Below are positions 14,733 to 23,090 of a DNA stretch of 64,000 nt, piece by piece. Positions within the stretch are counted from its first letter, which is position 1; every line of letters begins with the position of its first letter. The stretch spans positions 22,334-86,333 of the forward strand of contig NZ_SSBJ01000032.1 of the NCBI RefSeq assembly GCF_004795055.1. Reading direction: 5' to 3'. Both the position numbers and the translations under genes were made by a program. A model generated the notes under the pieces. It searched no databases. It saw only the letters and a list, made by a program, of their open reading frames with translations, and was not told the origin of the DNA. Origin of the DNA: Streptomyces sp. A1136. Lineage in GTDB: Bacteria; Actinomycetota; Actinomycetes; Streptomycetales; Streptomycetaceae.

Positions 14733-16070
14733 ATGCGGCTCCACAACCGTCGGAGGGCCGCCGTCACGGCGGCCCTCCTGACCCTGGCGCTCGGCGCCCC
14801 CGCCTACGGGATGAGCGCGACGGCCGCCCCGCCACCCACCCCCTCCACCGCCACCCAGGACGAGTCGATCGCCCAGTACGAGGTCAAGGGCCCGGCGACG
14901 GCCGCCGAACGCACCGCCCTGCTGCGCACCGGCGTCTCCATCGACGAGGTGGACGCCCGCTCCGTCGTCGTCAGCGCGGACCCGGCCCAGGCGAGGAACC
15001 TGCGCGCGCTCGGCTACCGGGTGACCCCGCTGCCCGGGCCGCCCGACCGGTCGCTGGGCAACGTGGCCACGGGAACGAGCGACTTCCCGTCCGCCGACTC
15101 GAACTACCACAACTACGCCGAGGCGACGAACGAGATCAACCAGCGCATCGCCCAGTACCCGTCGATCATGAGCAAGCAGGTCATCGGGAAGTCGTACCAG
15201 GGCCGGGACATCATCGCGATCAAGATCAGCGACAACGTCGGGACCGACGAGGCCGAGCCCGAGGTGCTCTTCACCCACCACCAGCACGCCCGCGAGCACC
15301 TCACCGTGGAAATGGCGCTGTACCTGATCAAGGAGTTCGGCTCCAAGTACGGCTCCGACGCCCGCGTCACCGACATGGTCAACAGCCGTGAGATCTGGAT
15401 CGTCCCGGACCTCAACCCGGACGGCGGCGAGTACGACATCGCCTCCGGCTCCTACCGCTCGTGGCGCAAGAACCGGCAGCCCAACTCCGGCTCCTCCGCC
15501 GTCGGCACGGACCTGAACCGGAACTGGGACTACAAGTGGGGCTGCTGCGGCGGCTCCAGCGGCAGCAAGAGCTCCGAGACCTACCGCGGCTCCGCCGGCG
15601 AGTCGGCGCCCGAGGTCAAGGTCGTCGCGGACTTCGTGCGCAGCCGCGTGGTGGGCGGCAAGCAGCAGATCAAGGCCGCCATCGACTTCCACACGTACAG
15701 CGAGCTGGTCATGTGGCCGTTCGGGTGGACGTACAACGACACCGCGCCCGGCATGACCGCCGACGACCTCGCCGCCTACAAGAAGATCGGTACCGGCATG
15801 GCGGCGAGCAACGGCTACACGGCGGAACAGTCGAGCGACCTGTACATCACGGACGGGACGATCGACGACTGGCTGTGGGGCAACCAGAAGATCTTCGCCT
15901 ACACCTTCGAGATGTACCCGAGCGACACCGGCGGCGGGGGCGGCTTCTACCCGCCCGACGAGGTGATCGACCGCGAGACGGCGCGCAACAGGGACGCCGT
16001 GCTCCAACTGCTGGAGAACGCGGACTGCATGTACCGGTCGATCGGCAAGGCGGCGCAGTACTGCGCCTAG
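14733..16070 (+). CDS. secreted M14 zinc carboxypeptidase
   Basis: A 445-residue extracellular metallocarboxypeptidase of family M14 (carboxypeptidase T/A type), which removes C-terminal residues from peptides. The ATG at 14733 follows AGGAGA by 6 nt. The signal peptide (RRAAVTAALLTLALGAPAYG) is followed by a propeptide of about 80 residues. The zinc ligands are His185 and Glu188 in HARE and His320 in DFHTYSE, and the catalytic Glu393 lies in YTFEMYP. Substrate-binding Arg/Asn are in GTDLNRNWDYKW. Paired cysteines (WGCCGG, and the C-terminal DCM...YCA) suggest disulfides. It stands between the chitinase and the RidA gene as a separate unit; secreted hydrolases often neighbour each other in Streptomyces. 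Confidence 0.95.
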   Translation: MRLHNRRRAAVTAALLTLALGAPAYGMSATAAPPPTPSTATQDESIAQYEVKGPATAAERTALLRTGVSIDEVDARSVVVSADPAQARNLRALGYRVTPLPGPPDRSLGNVATGTSDFPSADSNYHNYAEATNEINQRIAQYPSIMSKQVIGKSYQGRDIIAIKISDNVGTDEAEPEVLFTHHQHAREHLTVEMALYLIKEFGSKYGSDARVTDMVNSREIWIVPDLNPDGGEYDIASGSYRSWRKNRQPNSGSSAVGTDLNRNWDYKWGCCGGSSGSKSSETYRGSAGESAPEVKVVADFVRSRVVGGKQQIKAAIDFHTYSELVMWPFGWTYNDTAPGMTADDLAAYKKIGTGMAASNGYTAEQSSDLYITDGTIDDWLWGNQKIFAYTFEMYPSDTGGGGGFYPPDEVIDRETARNRDAVLQLLENADCMYRSIGKAAQYCA

Positions 16071-16092
16071 TCGACGGCTGACCGGAAAGGCC

Positions 16093-16123
16093 GGGGGCGC
16101 CTCACCGCCAGGGGGGCGCCCCC
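16093..16123. terminator. bidirectional terminator hairpin
   Basis: GGGGGCGCC and GGCGCCCCC form a perfect 9-bp stem with a 13-nt loop, lying between the convergent carboxypeptidase and RidA genes. It can serve both strands. Confidence 0.75.
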
Positions 16124-16141
16124 ACACCGCTTCGGCGTGGA

Positions 16142-16552
16142 CTAGCCGAGGACGGCCAGCGCGTCGATCTCGACCAGCATCCCGGCGGGCAGGCCCACGT
16201 AGACGGTGGTGCGGGCGGCCGGGGCCTCCTTGATCCCCTGCTCCTCGAAGTACGCGTCGTAGATCTCGTTCATCTCGGCGAAGTGAGCGGTGTCGGTGAG
16301 GTACACGCGGATCATCACCGCGTCCTCCCAGGTCGCGCCGCCCGCCTCCAGCACGGCGCGGACGTTCTCCAGCGTCCGGAGGGTCTGCTCGCGCAGCGAC
16401 GGACCGGCGAGGGTGGGCGGCTGGTCCACCACGTACGGCAGGTAGCCGACCTGGCCGGCCACCTGGAGGAGGTTCCCCTTGCGCACGCCGTGCGAGAACC
16501 TCGCGGGCGGGGCGTTGTGGGTCTCGGGCGTGACGGCGGTCTTCTCTGTCAT
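16142..16552 (-). CDS. RidA family enamine/imine deaminase
   Basis: A 136-residue protein of the RidA/YjgF/UK114 family, which hydrolyses reactive enamine/imine intermediates released by PLP enzymes to keto acids and ammonia. The C-terminal signature with the essential arginine is present (ARTTVYVGLPAGMLVEIDALAVL). The middle segment LRTLENVRAVLEAGGATWEDAVMIRVYLTD is typical. The ATG at 16552 overlaps the IclR stop (ATGA), so the two are made together. Across the divergent promoter lies a D-serine-dehydratase-like enzyme, whose expected 2-aminoacrylate-type intermediate is a classic RidA substrate. A dedicated clean-up role for that pathway is therefore likely (inference). Confidence 0.93.
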   Translation of the reverse strand: MTEKTAVTPETHNAPPARFSHGVRKGNLLQVAGQVGYLPYVVDQPPTLAGPSLREQTLRTLENVRAVLEAGGATWEDAVMIRVYLTDTAHFAEMNEIYDAYFEEQGIKEAPAARTTVYVGLPAGMLVEIDALAVLG

Positions 16553-17331
16553 GGGGCGCCTTCCTGTTCGGGATCGTCTCGGTGTCCGTCACCGGAAGCG
16601 GAGTACTCCCGGCCGATGGTGTCGGCGGTACGGCGTACCAGGGGCAGCAGTGCGAGGAGCGCGTCGGCTTCGGCCGCGCGGTCGGGCGCGGAGAGGGACA
16701 GCGCGGCGACGGCCCGCCCGTCCGGGCCCCGCACGGGCGCGCCGACGCAGTTCAGGGACTCCTCGTGGCCGCCCAGGTCGACGGCCCAGCCCTGTTCCCG
16801 CACGAGGGCCAGCTCCCGCAGGAAGGCCGCCGCGTCGGGCGTCGAACGGGCGGTGTGGCGGGGGTAGTCGAGCCGCGCCGCGAGGGCCTCCCGCTCGGCT
16901 GCCGGGAGGTCGGCCAGCAGTACCTTCGCCACGGCGGCCACCGTCAGCGGTACGGGTCTGCCGATGCGGGAGTACACGCGGACCGGGTAGCGGCTGTCGA
17001 CCTTGTCGACGTACACCACCTCGTCGTCCTGGTGCACGGCCAGGTGCACGGTGTGGCCCGTGAGCCGGTTCAGCTCCGCCAGGTGCGGGCGGGCGATCTC
17101 GCGGACGTCGAGGTGCTCCACGGCCTCGGCGGCGAGGGCGAACAGCGCCGCCCCCAGCCGGTAGCGGCCGTCCGGCTGCCGGTAGACGAAGCCGTGGGCG
17201 CGCAGGGTGCGCAGCAGGCGCAGGGCGGTGCTCTTGTGCACGCCGAGCACGTCCGCCACCTCGCCGAGCCCCGCCGGGCCCCGGGCCAGGGCGGGCAGGA
17301 CGCGCAGGGCCCGCTCCACCGACTGGCTCAC
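16549..17331 (-). CDS. IclR family transcriptional regulator of the D-amino-acid cluster
   Basis: A 260-residue IclR-type regulator. The winged helix-turn-helix is at residues 1-65 (SQSVERALRVLPALARG, ADVLGVHKSTALRLLRTLRAHG). The ligand-binding domain follows (GHTVHLAVHQDDEVVYVDKVDS, PVPLTVAAVAKVLLADLP, EESLNCVGAPVRGPDGRAVAALSLS). The GTG at 17331 is chosen because AGGGA lies about 6 nt upstream; the ATG further out at about 17388 has no ribosome-binding site. It is divergent from the D-amino-acid genes, and the perfect palindrome at 17429-17445 is its probable operator. The effector is unknown; an N-acyl-D-amino acid or D-serine is a reasonable guess. Confidence 0.92.
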   Translation of the reverse strand: MSQSVERALRVLPALARGPAGLGEVADVLGVHKSTALRLLRTLRAHGFVYRQPDGRYRLGAALFALAAEAVEHLDVREIARPHLAELNRLTGHTVHLAVHQDDEVVYVDKVDSRYPVRVYSRIGRPVPLTVAAVAKVLLADLPAAEREALAARLDYPRHTARSTPDAAAFLRELALVREQGWAVDLGGHEESLNCVGAPVRGPDGRAVAALSLSAPDRAAEADALLALLPLVRRTADTIGREYSASGDGHRDDPEQEGAP

Positions 17332-17428
17332 GCCCCGTCCCTTCGCGCACCGCCGCCGGGGAACCGTCCCCCGTTGACCCGTCGTCATCGGGGATGTTAG
17401 ACAGCAACGGGCACCACCTGCAATGGAC

Positions 17429-17445
17429 GTTGCGCACTGCGCAAC
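17429..17445. promoter_or_regulatory. perfect palindrome, likely IclR operator
   Basis: GTTGCGC-ACT-GCGCAAC is a perfect 7-bp inverted repeat with a 3-nt spacer in the IclR / D-amino-acid-gene divergent region. It ends 15 nt before the ATG at 17461, just upstream of the GAGAGGA ribosome-binding site. Its size and place suit an IclR dimer acting as a roadblock or repressor. Binding is inferred. Confidence 0.75.
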
Positions 17446-17460
17446 GCGAGAGGATTCCGC

Positions 17461-18741
17461 ATGGGCAGCGACGCAGTCCGAGGGCTCGCCGACGAACCGG
17501 TCGACCACCGCTTCAAGGGTCTCCCGCCGGACGCCGAGCGCGCCGCCCTGACCGTCGGCGGGCTCGCCGCCGAGCGCCGCGACCTGTTCACCGGCGGCTT
17601 CACCACCCCGGTCCTCACCCTCGACGCGGACGCGCTCGCCCACAACCTGGCCGCCCTGGAGACGTACGCCCTGCGGCACGGGCTGTCCTTCGCCCCGCAC
17701 GGCAAGACCTGCATGGCCCCGCAGCTCTTCCAACGGCAACTGGACCACGGCGCCTGGGGCATCACGGCCGCCGTGCCGCACCAGGCCCGCGTCTACCGCG
17801 CGTTCGGCATCCGGCGGATCTTCCTCGCCAACGAGCTCGTCGACGCCGCCGCCCTGCACTGGGTGGCCGGTGAACTCGCCGCCGACCCGGAGTTCCGCTT
17901 CGTCTGCTACGTCGACTCCGTGCGCGGCGTCCGGCTCATGGACCGGGCCCTGACGGGCCGGGGCGCCACCGTCGACGTCGTCGTGGAGCTCGGCGCCGGC
18001 GAGGGGGCCCGCACGGGCGCCCGCACCGAGGACGACTGCCGCGCCGTCGCCGACGCGGTCGCGCAGTGCGACACGCTGCGCCTGGTCGGCGTCGCCGGGT
18101 ACGAGGCCGAGGTGCCCGGGGCGGACCCGGACTCCGTGCACGCGTACCTGCGCCGGCTCACCGGCCTCGCCGTCGAGTTCGACAAGGCGGGCCGGTTCTC
18201 CGGGGACGTGGAGGAGATCGTCGTCAGCGCGGGCGGCTCGGCCTGGTTCGACGCCGTCGCCGACGTCTTCGCGGAGCTGCCGGAGCTGTCGCGGCCGACG
18301 TTGCGGCTGCTGCGCTCGGGCGCGTACGTCTCCCACGACCACGGCTGGTACACGCGTCTGACGCCGTTCAACCGCCTGCCCGAGGAGGGCGCCCTGCGCC
18401 CCGCGTTCCGCCTGTGGACGCAGGTGGTCTCCCGCCCCTCCCCCACCCAGGCATTCGTCAACGCCGGCAAGCGCGACGTCGCCTACGACCTCGGGCTGCC
18501 CGAGGTCGAGCTGGTACGGGACCCGCTCGACGGCGTCGAGCGACCCGCCGCCGGCATCCGGGTGGTCAAACTGTCCGACCAGCACGCCTGGTTGGAGACC
18601 GACTCGGCCGACGACCTCCAGGTGGGCGACTGGGTGGCGCTCGGCATGTCCCATCCCTGCACCATCTTCGAGAAGTGGCCGCTGATCCCCGTGGTGGAGG
18701 CGGACGGCACGGTCGGCGACTACGTCCGCACCTTCTTCTAG
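17461..18741 (+). CDS. D-serine dehydratase-like / D-threonine aldolase-fold PLP enzyme
   Basis: A 426-residue fold-type III PLP enzyme with an alanine-racemase-like N-terminal barrel and the D-serine-dehydratase-like C-terminal domain. The PLP lysine is in FAPHGKTCMAP. The C-terminal metal site is suggested by DQHAWLETD and MSHPCTIFEKW, the His/Cys pair that binds zinc in D-serine dehydratase. Members are annotated as amino-acid deaminases acting on D-serine, D-threonine and related substrates. The ATG at 17461 follows GAGAGGA. The downstream D-aminoacylase would supply free D-amino acids, and RidA across the promoter would hydrolyse the enamine product. The exact substrate is not determinable from sequence. 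Confidence 0.88.
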   Translation: MGSDAVRGLADEPVDHRFKGLPPDAERAALTVGGLAAERRDLFTGGFTTPVLTLDADALAHNLAALETYALRHGLSFAPHGKTCMAPQLFQRQLDHGAWGITAAVPHQARVYRAFGIRRIFLANELVDAAALHWVAGELAADPEFRFVCYVDSVRGVRLMDRALTGRGATVDVVVELGAGEGARTGARTEDDCRAVADAVAQCDTLRLVGVAGYEAEVPGADPDSVHAYLRRLTGLAVEFDKAGRFSGDVEEIVVSAGGSAWFDAVADVFAELPELSRPTLRLLRSGAYVSHDHGWYTRLTPFNRLPEEGALRPAFRLWTQVVSRPSPTQAFVNAGKRDVAYDLGLPEVELVRDPLDGVERPAAGIRVVKLSDQHAWLETDSADDLQVGDWVALGMSHPCTIFEKWPLIPVVEADGTVGDYVRTFF

Positions 18742-18784
18742 GCAGCGGGTCCGGCGTGATCCGGCAGGGACGGCCGGGCCCCCC

Positions 18785-20353
18785 GTGGACCTGGTGATCC
18801 GGGGGGCCCGCGTCGTGGACGGCACGGGCGGCCCCTCGTACACCGCGGACGTCGCCGTCCACGAGGGCCGGATCGAGGCGATCGGCCGGATCGGGGCGGG
18901 CGGGCTGCGCACCCTCGACGCGCACGGCCTGGTCCTGGCGCCCGGCTTCGTGGACATGCACGCCCACAGCGACCTGGCCCTGCTCCGCGACCCGGACCAC
19001 AGTGCGAAGGTCGCCCAGGGCGTGACCCTGGAGGTCCTCGGCCAGGACGGCCTCTCCTACGCGCCCGCCGACGACCGCACCCTCACCGGGGTCCGGGCGG
19101 CGATCGCGGGCTGGAACGGCTCCGGGGACGACATCGACTTCGACTGGCGCACCGTCGGCGGCTACCTGGACCGGCTCGACTCCACCGGCATCGCGGTCAA
19201 CGCCGCCTACCTCGTCCCGCAGGGCACCGTCCGCGCCCTCGCGGTCGGCTGGGACGACCGCCCGGCCACCCCCGCCGAACTGGACCGGATGCGCGTGCTC
19301 GTCGCGGACGGCCTGGCCGAGGGAGCCGTCGGCATGTCCTCCGGGCTCACCTACACCCCCGGCATGTACGCCGCGGACGCCGAACTGACCGAGCTGTGCC
19401 GGGTGGTGGCGCGCTACGGCGGCTACTACTGCCCGCACCACCGCTCGTACGGGCGCGGCGCCCTGGCCGCCTACGCCGAGATGATCGCCCTGTCCCGGGA
19501 GGCGGGCTGCGCCCTGCACCTCGCGCACGCCACCATGAACTTCGCCGAGAACCGGGGCCGGGCGGGGGACCTGCTCGCCCTTCTCGACCGAGCGCTGTCG
19601 GAGGGCGCCGACCTCACCCTCGACAGCTACCCGTACACCCCCGGCTGCACGACGCTCGTCGCCCTCCTGCCGAGCTGGGCCCACGCGGGCGGCCCCGACG
19701 CGGTGCTCGCCCGGCTGCGGGACGACCGCGAGGCCGCGCGGATCGGGTACGCGCTGGAGGTCGAGGGCTCCGACGGCTGCCACGGGGTGCCGGTGGACTG
19801 GTCGACGGTCGAGGTGTCCGGTGTCGGGGACCCCGCCTTCGACGGGTACGTCGGCACCCGCCCGAGCGGCTGGCAGGAGGCGCGGCGGCTGCTGCTCGAC
19901 GACCGGTTGCGCCCTTCCGTCATCCAGCACGTGGGTCACGAGGAGAACGTCCGCACGATCATGCGCCACCCCGCCCACACCGGCGGTTCCGACGGCATCC
20001 TCCACGGCGCGAAACCCCACCCGAGGGCGTACGGCACGTTCCCCCACTACCTCGGCCGGTACGTGCGGGAGCTGGGCGTGCTGTCCCTGGAGGAGTGCGT
20101 CGCGCACCTCTCCGGCCGCCCGGCGGCGCGGCTGCGCCTGCCCGACCGGGGGCTGGTGCGACCCGGCCACCGCGCCGACCTGGTGCTGTTCGACGCGGAC
20201 ACGGTGGCGGCCGGATCGACGTTCGGGAACCCGAGGGCGCTGCCGAGCGGTATCCCGCACGTCCTGATCGACGGCCGCTTCGTGATGCGCGACGGGCGCA
20301 GGACGGACGTCCTGGCCGGGCGCGCGGTCCGCAGGACCCCCAAGCGCCCGTAG
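18785..20353 (+). CDS. N-acyl-D-amino-acid deacylase (D-aminoacylase)
   Basis: A 522-residue amidohydrolase-superfamily enzyme. The N-terminal beta segment starts DLVIRGARVVDGTGGPSYTADVAVHEGRIEAIG. The metal motif is FVDMHAHSDLALL, with further ligands in YYCPHHRSYG, LHLAHATMNF and QHVGHEENVRTIM. The C-terminal part has DGILHGAKPHPRAYGTFPHYLGRYVRELGVL and the closing RPGHRADLVLFD. It hydrolyses N-acyl-D-amino acids to free D-amino acids. The GTG at 18785 comes 43 nt after the preceding gene, so the two are very likely one operon under the IclR regulator. The substrate could also be an N-acyl-D-Glu/Asp; the family is mixed. Confidence 0.92.
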   Translation: MDLVIRGARVVDGTGGPSYTADVAVHEGRIEAIGRIGAGGLRTLDAHGLVLAPGFVDMHAHSDLALLRDPDHSAKVAQGVTLEVLGQDGLSYAPADDRTLTGVRAAIAGWNGSGDDIDFDWRTVGGYLDRLDSTGIAVNAAYLVPQGTVRALAVGWDDRPATPAELDRMRVLVADGLAEGAVGMSSGLTYTPGMYAADAELTELCRVVARYGGYYCPHHRSYGRGALAAYAEMIALSREAGCALHLAHATMNFAENRGRAGDLLALLDRALSEGADLTLDSYPYTPGCTTLVALLPSWAHAGGPDAVLARLRDDREAARIGYALEVEGSDGCHGVPVDWSTVEVSGVGDPAFDGYVGTRPSGWQEARRLLLDDRLRPSVIQHVGHEENVRTIMRHPAHTGGSDGILHGAKPHPRAYGTFPHYLGRYVRELGVLSLEECVAHLSGRPAARLRLPDRGLVRPGHRADLVLFDADTVAAGSTFGNPRALPSGIPHVLIDGRFVMRDGRRTDVLAGRAVRRTPKRP

Positions 20354-20408
20354 GTCGTGTCGGTGACGGCGCCGGCGGCCCGCGGGCCCCGCACGCGCGG
20401 CGCCTACG

Positions 20409-21428
20409 ATGACCGCCATGATCGCTTTTGCCCCGGCCGCGGCGTTGTTCGTCTTCTTCTGCCTGAGTGTGCGGGAGGACCGCCGGCGTTTTCGCAACGC
20501 GGTCCTGCTGGGGCTCACGTTCGTCAGCCTGGCGCTGGGGCTGCTGGCGCGGATCGCGCACCTGCCCTCGACCCTCGCACTGTTCCTGGTCGTCGCCGTG
20601 TTCCTCGTCCCGGCGCTCGGGGTGGTGGCGCTCGCCTGCTTCCTGGTGGCCAACGGGGTGACCATGGTGCGCAAGGAGGGCGGCGGCCTCGGCAACCTGC
20701 TGTCCCTGCTGGCCGGCCTCGCGATCTTCGGGGTTCTGGGACTCGCCCTGGTCACCGCGCTGAGCGGCTCGGTGAAGCTGGCCTGGATGACCGCGATGGT
20801 GGTCCTGATCGCGGCGTACGTCGCGTTCCTCTTCCTCTGTTTCCTCGCGTACGCCTACCTCTACGGGCGGATCAAGGTGCGTGGCGACGTCGACTACGTG
20901 GTCATGCTGGGCTCGGGCCTGGTCGGCGGCGACCGGGTGCCGCCGCTGCTGGCCTCCCGGCTGCGCAAGGGCAAGCAGATCTACGAGGCCCAGCGGGCGC
21001 GGGGCGGCGCGGCGCCGGTGCTGTTGCCCTCGGGCGGCAAGGGCTCGGACGAGAAGGTCCCCGAGGCGCGGGCCATGGCGGACTGGCTGATCGCCGAGGG
21101 CGTGCCCGCCGAGCACATCCGGCTGGAGGACCGCTCCCGCACTACGGAGGAGAACCTCTCCCTCAGCGCGGCCATCATGACCGAGGGCAAGCCGGGGTAC
21201 CGGTGCGTGGTCGTGACCAACAACTTCCACGCCTTCCGTGCGGCGATGATGGCCCGCAAGGCCGGGGTCAACGGGCAGGTGCTGGGTTCGCCCACGGCCG
21301 CGTACTTCTGGCCGAGCGCGACGATCCGCGAGTTCGCGGCGGTGTTCATGGAGCACAGGGGCGTCAACCTGGCCGTCTGCGGGTCGCTGTTGGCGCTGGG
21401 CCTGGTGCTGACGCTGGTGGTGCACTGA
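20409..21428 (+). CDS. YdcF/SanA-like (DUF218) membrane protein
   Basis: A 339-residue protein with about five hydrophobic helices in the first 155 residues (AFAPAAALFVFFCLSV, NAVLLGLTFVSLALGLLA, ALFLVVAVFLVPALGVVALACFL, LLSLLAGLAIFGVLGLALV, AMVVLIAAYVAFLFLCFLAYAYLY). A cytoplasmic-type DUF218 domain follows (DYVVMLGSGLVGGDRVPPLLASRL, EARAMADWLIAEGVPAEHIRLEDRSRTTEENL, VVVTNNFHAFRAAMMARKAG), and a final helix closes it. DUF218 proteins are linked to envelope integrity and possibly nucleotide/lipid-linked precursor binding; the activity is unproven. An in-frame ATG at 20418 is an attractive alternative start, because TACGAT lies exactly 7 nt before it and would give a leaderless mRNA. Confidence 0.9.
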   Translation: MTAMIAFAPAAALFVFFCLSVREDRRRFRNAVLLGLTFVSLALGLLARIAHLPSTLALFLVVAVFLVPALGVVALACFLVANGVTMVRKEGGGLGNLLSLLAGLAIFGVLGLALVTALSGSVKLAWMTAMVVLIAAYVAFLFLCFLAYAYLYGRIKVRGDVDYVVMLGSGLVGGDRVPPLLASRLRKGKQIYEAQRARGGAAPVLLPSGGKGSDEKVPEARAMADWLIAEGVPAEHIRLEDRSRTTEENLSLSAAIMTEGKPGYRCVVVTNNFHAFRAAMMARKAGVNGQVLGSPTAAYFWPSATIREFAAVFMEHRGVNLAVCGSLLALGLVLTLVVH

Positions 21429-21520
21429 GGTCGGGGCGGGACACCGTCCCGGCCGACGTGCGTTCATGACGCGGGCGCCGGAGGATGATGGGGAACGGGG
21501 ACCCCCCGAGGAGGTACGCG

Positions 21521-21715
21521 ATGGAACGAGAATCGGACCAGCAGCCCCAGAACGCGGACCGCCCGTCCAAGCTGTGGACCGGCGGCGAGCGGCCTTACGA
21601 CCCCGAGGACCTCGTCATGGCGACGGGCGCCGACCCGACTCCGGAGCGGGTCGAGAAGGCCCGGAAGATGATCGAGCGCGAGGGCCCCTCGGTCATCGAG
21701 CGCTACCTGCCGTAG
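21521..21715 (+). CDS. small conserved protein of unknown function
   Basis: A 64-residue, highly charged soluble protein with no membrane segment. The start at 21521 follows GAGGAGG by 7 nt. An N-terminal polar stretch leads into DRPSKLWTGGERPYDPEDLVMATG and a helix-forming end PERVEKARKMIEREGPSVIERYLP. Proteins of this shape are found in many streptomycetes, but I know of no function. It stands alone: about 90 nt after the YdcF gene and 130 nt before the next gene, same strand. Confidence 0.75.
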   Translation: MERESDQQPQNADRPSKLWTGGERPYDPEDLVMATGADPTPERVEKARKMIEREGPSVIERYLP

Positions 21716-21848
21716 GTACGGGGCAGGTCCACGGGGGCCGCCTCCGATCCGTGCCCGCCCGGCCGGACCGGGGGCGGTCGTCGCCGAGCGCGCAACCACC
21801 GGGCGCCGGGCGTCGTTAGGCCGCGGGGGGCCGAAGCCGGAGGACGCC

Positions 21849-22313
21849 GTGATGCAGACCGTCGTGATCGACTGGGACCACCCCACCGACCCGGGACCGG
21901 GCCGCGCCCTGGACCATGTCCGGGCCTACGTGGGCTCGGGGGGCCTCGACGGCCACCTCTGGCACGGCGTCCCGACCCTCCTGCTCACCACGGTCGACCG
22001 CGAGCGGGACCGCACCGTGCGCACCCCGCTGATCTACGTCCGGGACGGCGCCCGCCACCTCGTCGTGGCCGCCGGCCACGCCCCCGGCGCCCCGGCCCCG
22101 CGGTGGTACGCGCACCTCACCGCCCACCCCGAGGTACGGCTCCAGGTCGGAGCCCTCTCCTTCCAGGCCCTGGCCCGCACGGCGGACCGGGTGGAGCGGG
22201 AAACGTACTGGGAGGCGCTGACCGCGCTGTGGCCCGCCTACGAGGACCACCAGGCGGCCGCGGCGCCCGGCGAGGTACCGCTCGTGATCCTCGACCGATT
22301 CGACCACCGGTAG
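21849..22313 (+). CDS. F420-type nitroreductase/deazaflavin-dependent family protein (DUF385-like)
   Basis: A 154-residue split-barrel protein resembling the deazaflavin-dependent nitroreductase (Ddn/DUF385) family. Visible signatures are GVPTLLLTTVDRERDRTVRTPLIYVRDGARHLVVAAGHAPGAP, RWYAHLTAHPEVRLQVG and the C-terminal WPAYEDHQAAA. The family binds F420 and reduces varied substrates or quinones; some members are only F420 carriers. The start is either the GTG at 21849 (GGAGG 5 nt upstream) or the ATG at 21852. There is no signal peptide. It is monocistronic between the 64-residue protein and the TetR gene. Confidence 0.85.
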   Translation: MMQTVVIDWDHPTDPGPGRALDHVRAYVGSGGLDGHLWHGVPTLLLTTVDRERDRTVRTPLIYVRDGARHLVVAAGHAPGAPAPRWYAHLTAHPEVRLQVGALSFQALARTADRVERETYWEALTALWPAYEDHQAAAAPGEVPLVILDRFDHR

Positions 22314-22433
22314 GGGTGACCGTCCCACCGGTACGGCGGTCGCGCGCCTGCGTGCCGTGCACCAACGGCACGGAGGCGGCCTCCACGGCCGGCTCAGCCA
22401 GAAATCGACGGGGAGCCGAGGCGTGCGTGCTTT

Positions 22434-22455
22434 AATAAATGAACAGTCATTTATT
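22434..22455. promoter_or_regulatory. AT-rich perfect palindrome, probable TetR operator
   Basis: AATAAATGA-ACAG-TCATTTATT is a perfect 9-bp inverted repeat with a 4-nt spacer, 20 bp before the TetR gene start at 22476. Such an AT-rich island stands out in 70+% GC sequence. Its size fits a TetR dimer, and its place fits autoregulation of the TetR/DHFR-like operon. Confidence 0.85.
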
Positions 22456-22475
22456 CAGGCATACAGAGGTGGGGC

Positions 22476-23090
22476 ATGGCCGGACGACCCCGGGGCGTCG
22501 ACGACTCCGCGATCCTGCGGACGGCCGTGCGGGTGATGGGCCTGACCGGGCCGGCCAACCTCACCCTGGCCGCCGTGGCCCGCGAGGTCGGGGTGGTGCC
22601 CGCGACACTCGTCCAACGATTCGGCTCCAAGCGCGGACTGCTGCTCGCACTGGCGCGGCACGGCGCCGGGGATTTCGCGCGGCTCCGGGAAAGGGTCGAG
22701 CGGGAGCACGATTCGGCGCTCGACGCGCTGGCCCGGCTGGTCACCGAGGCCTGGAGCGCGGTGACCACGGCGGACGCGTACGCGAACCACCTGGCGTTCC
22801 TCTGCTCCGACTTGGCCGACCCGGAGTTCCGCGAGCTGGCGCTCGCCTCGCAACGGGCCGAACGCGAGGCCTGCCACTGCCTGCTCGGCCGGGCCGCGGA
22901 CACGGGCGAGCTCCGTCCGGGCACCGACGTCACCGCGCTCGCCGAGACCGTCCGGGCGGCCGTCACGGGAGCGGGCCTGCTCTGGGCCGTCGACCGCGAG
23001 GGCGACCTCGCCGGACGCCGGCGCGCCGCCCTCTCCTCCACCCTCGCGCCCCACCGCACCGGCGCCACCGACCGAAAGGACCCCGCATGA
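22476..23090 (+). CDS. TetR family regulator coupled to a DHFR-like gene
   Basis: A 204-residue TetR-type regulator. The HTH is in residues 10-55 (AILRTAVRVMGLTGPANLTLAAVAREVGVVPATLVQRFGSKRGLLLAL), with an unusual recognition helix ATLVQRFGSK instead of ..YYHFKSK. The C-terminal domain is helical with two cysteine-containing segments (FLCSDLAD, CHCLLGRA). The start at 22476 follows GAGGTGGGG. Its stop overlaps the ATG of the next gene (ATGA). The perfect AT-rich palindrome just upstream is the likely self-operator. The ligand may be whatever the DHFR-like enzyme processes; unknown. Confidence 0.92.
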   Translation: MAGRPRGVDDSAILRTAVRVMGLTGPANLTLAAVAREVGVVPATLVQRFGSKRGLLLALARHGAGDFARLRERVEREHDSALDALARLVTEAWSAVTTADAYANHLAFLCSDLADPEFRELALASQRAEREACHCLLGRAADTGELRPGTDVTALAETVRAAVTGAGLLWAVDREGDLAGRRRAALSSTLAPHRTGATDRKDPA

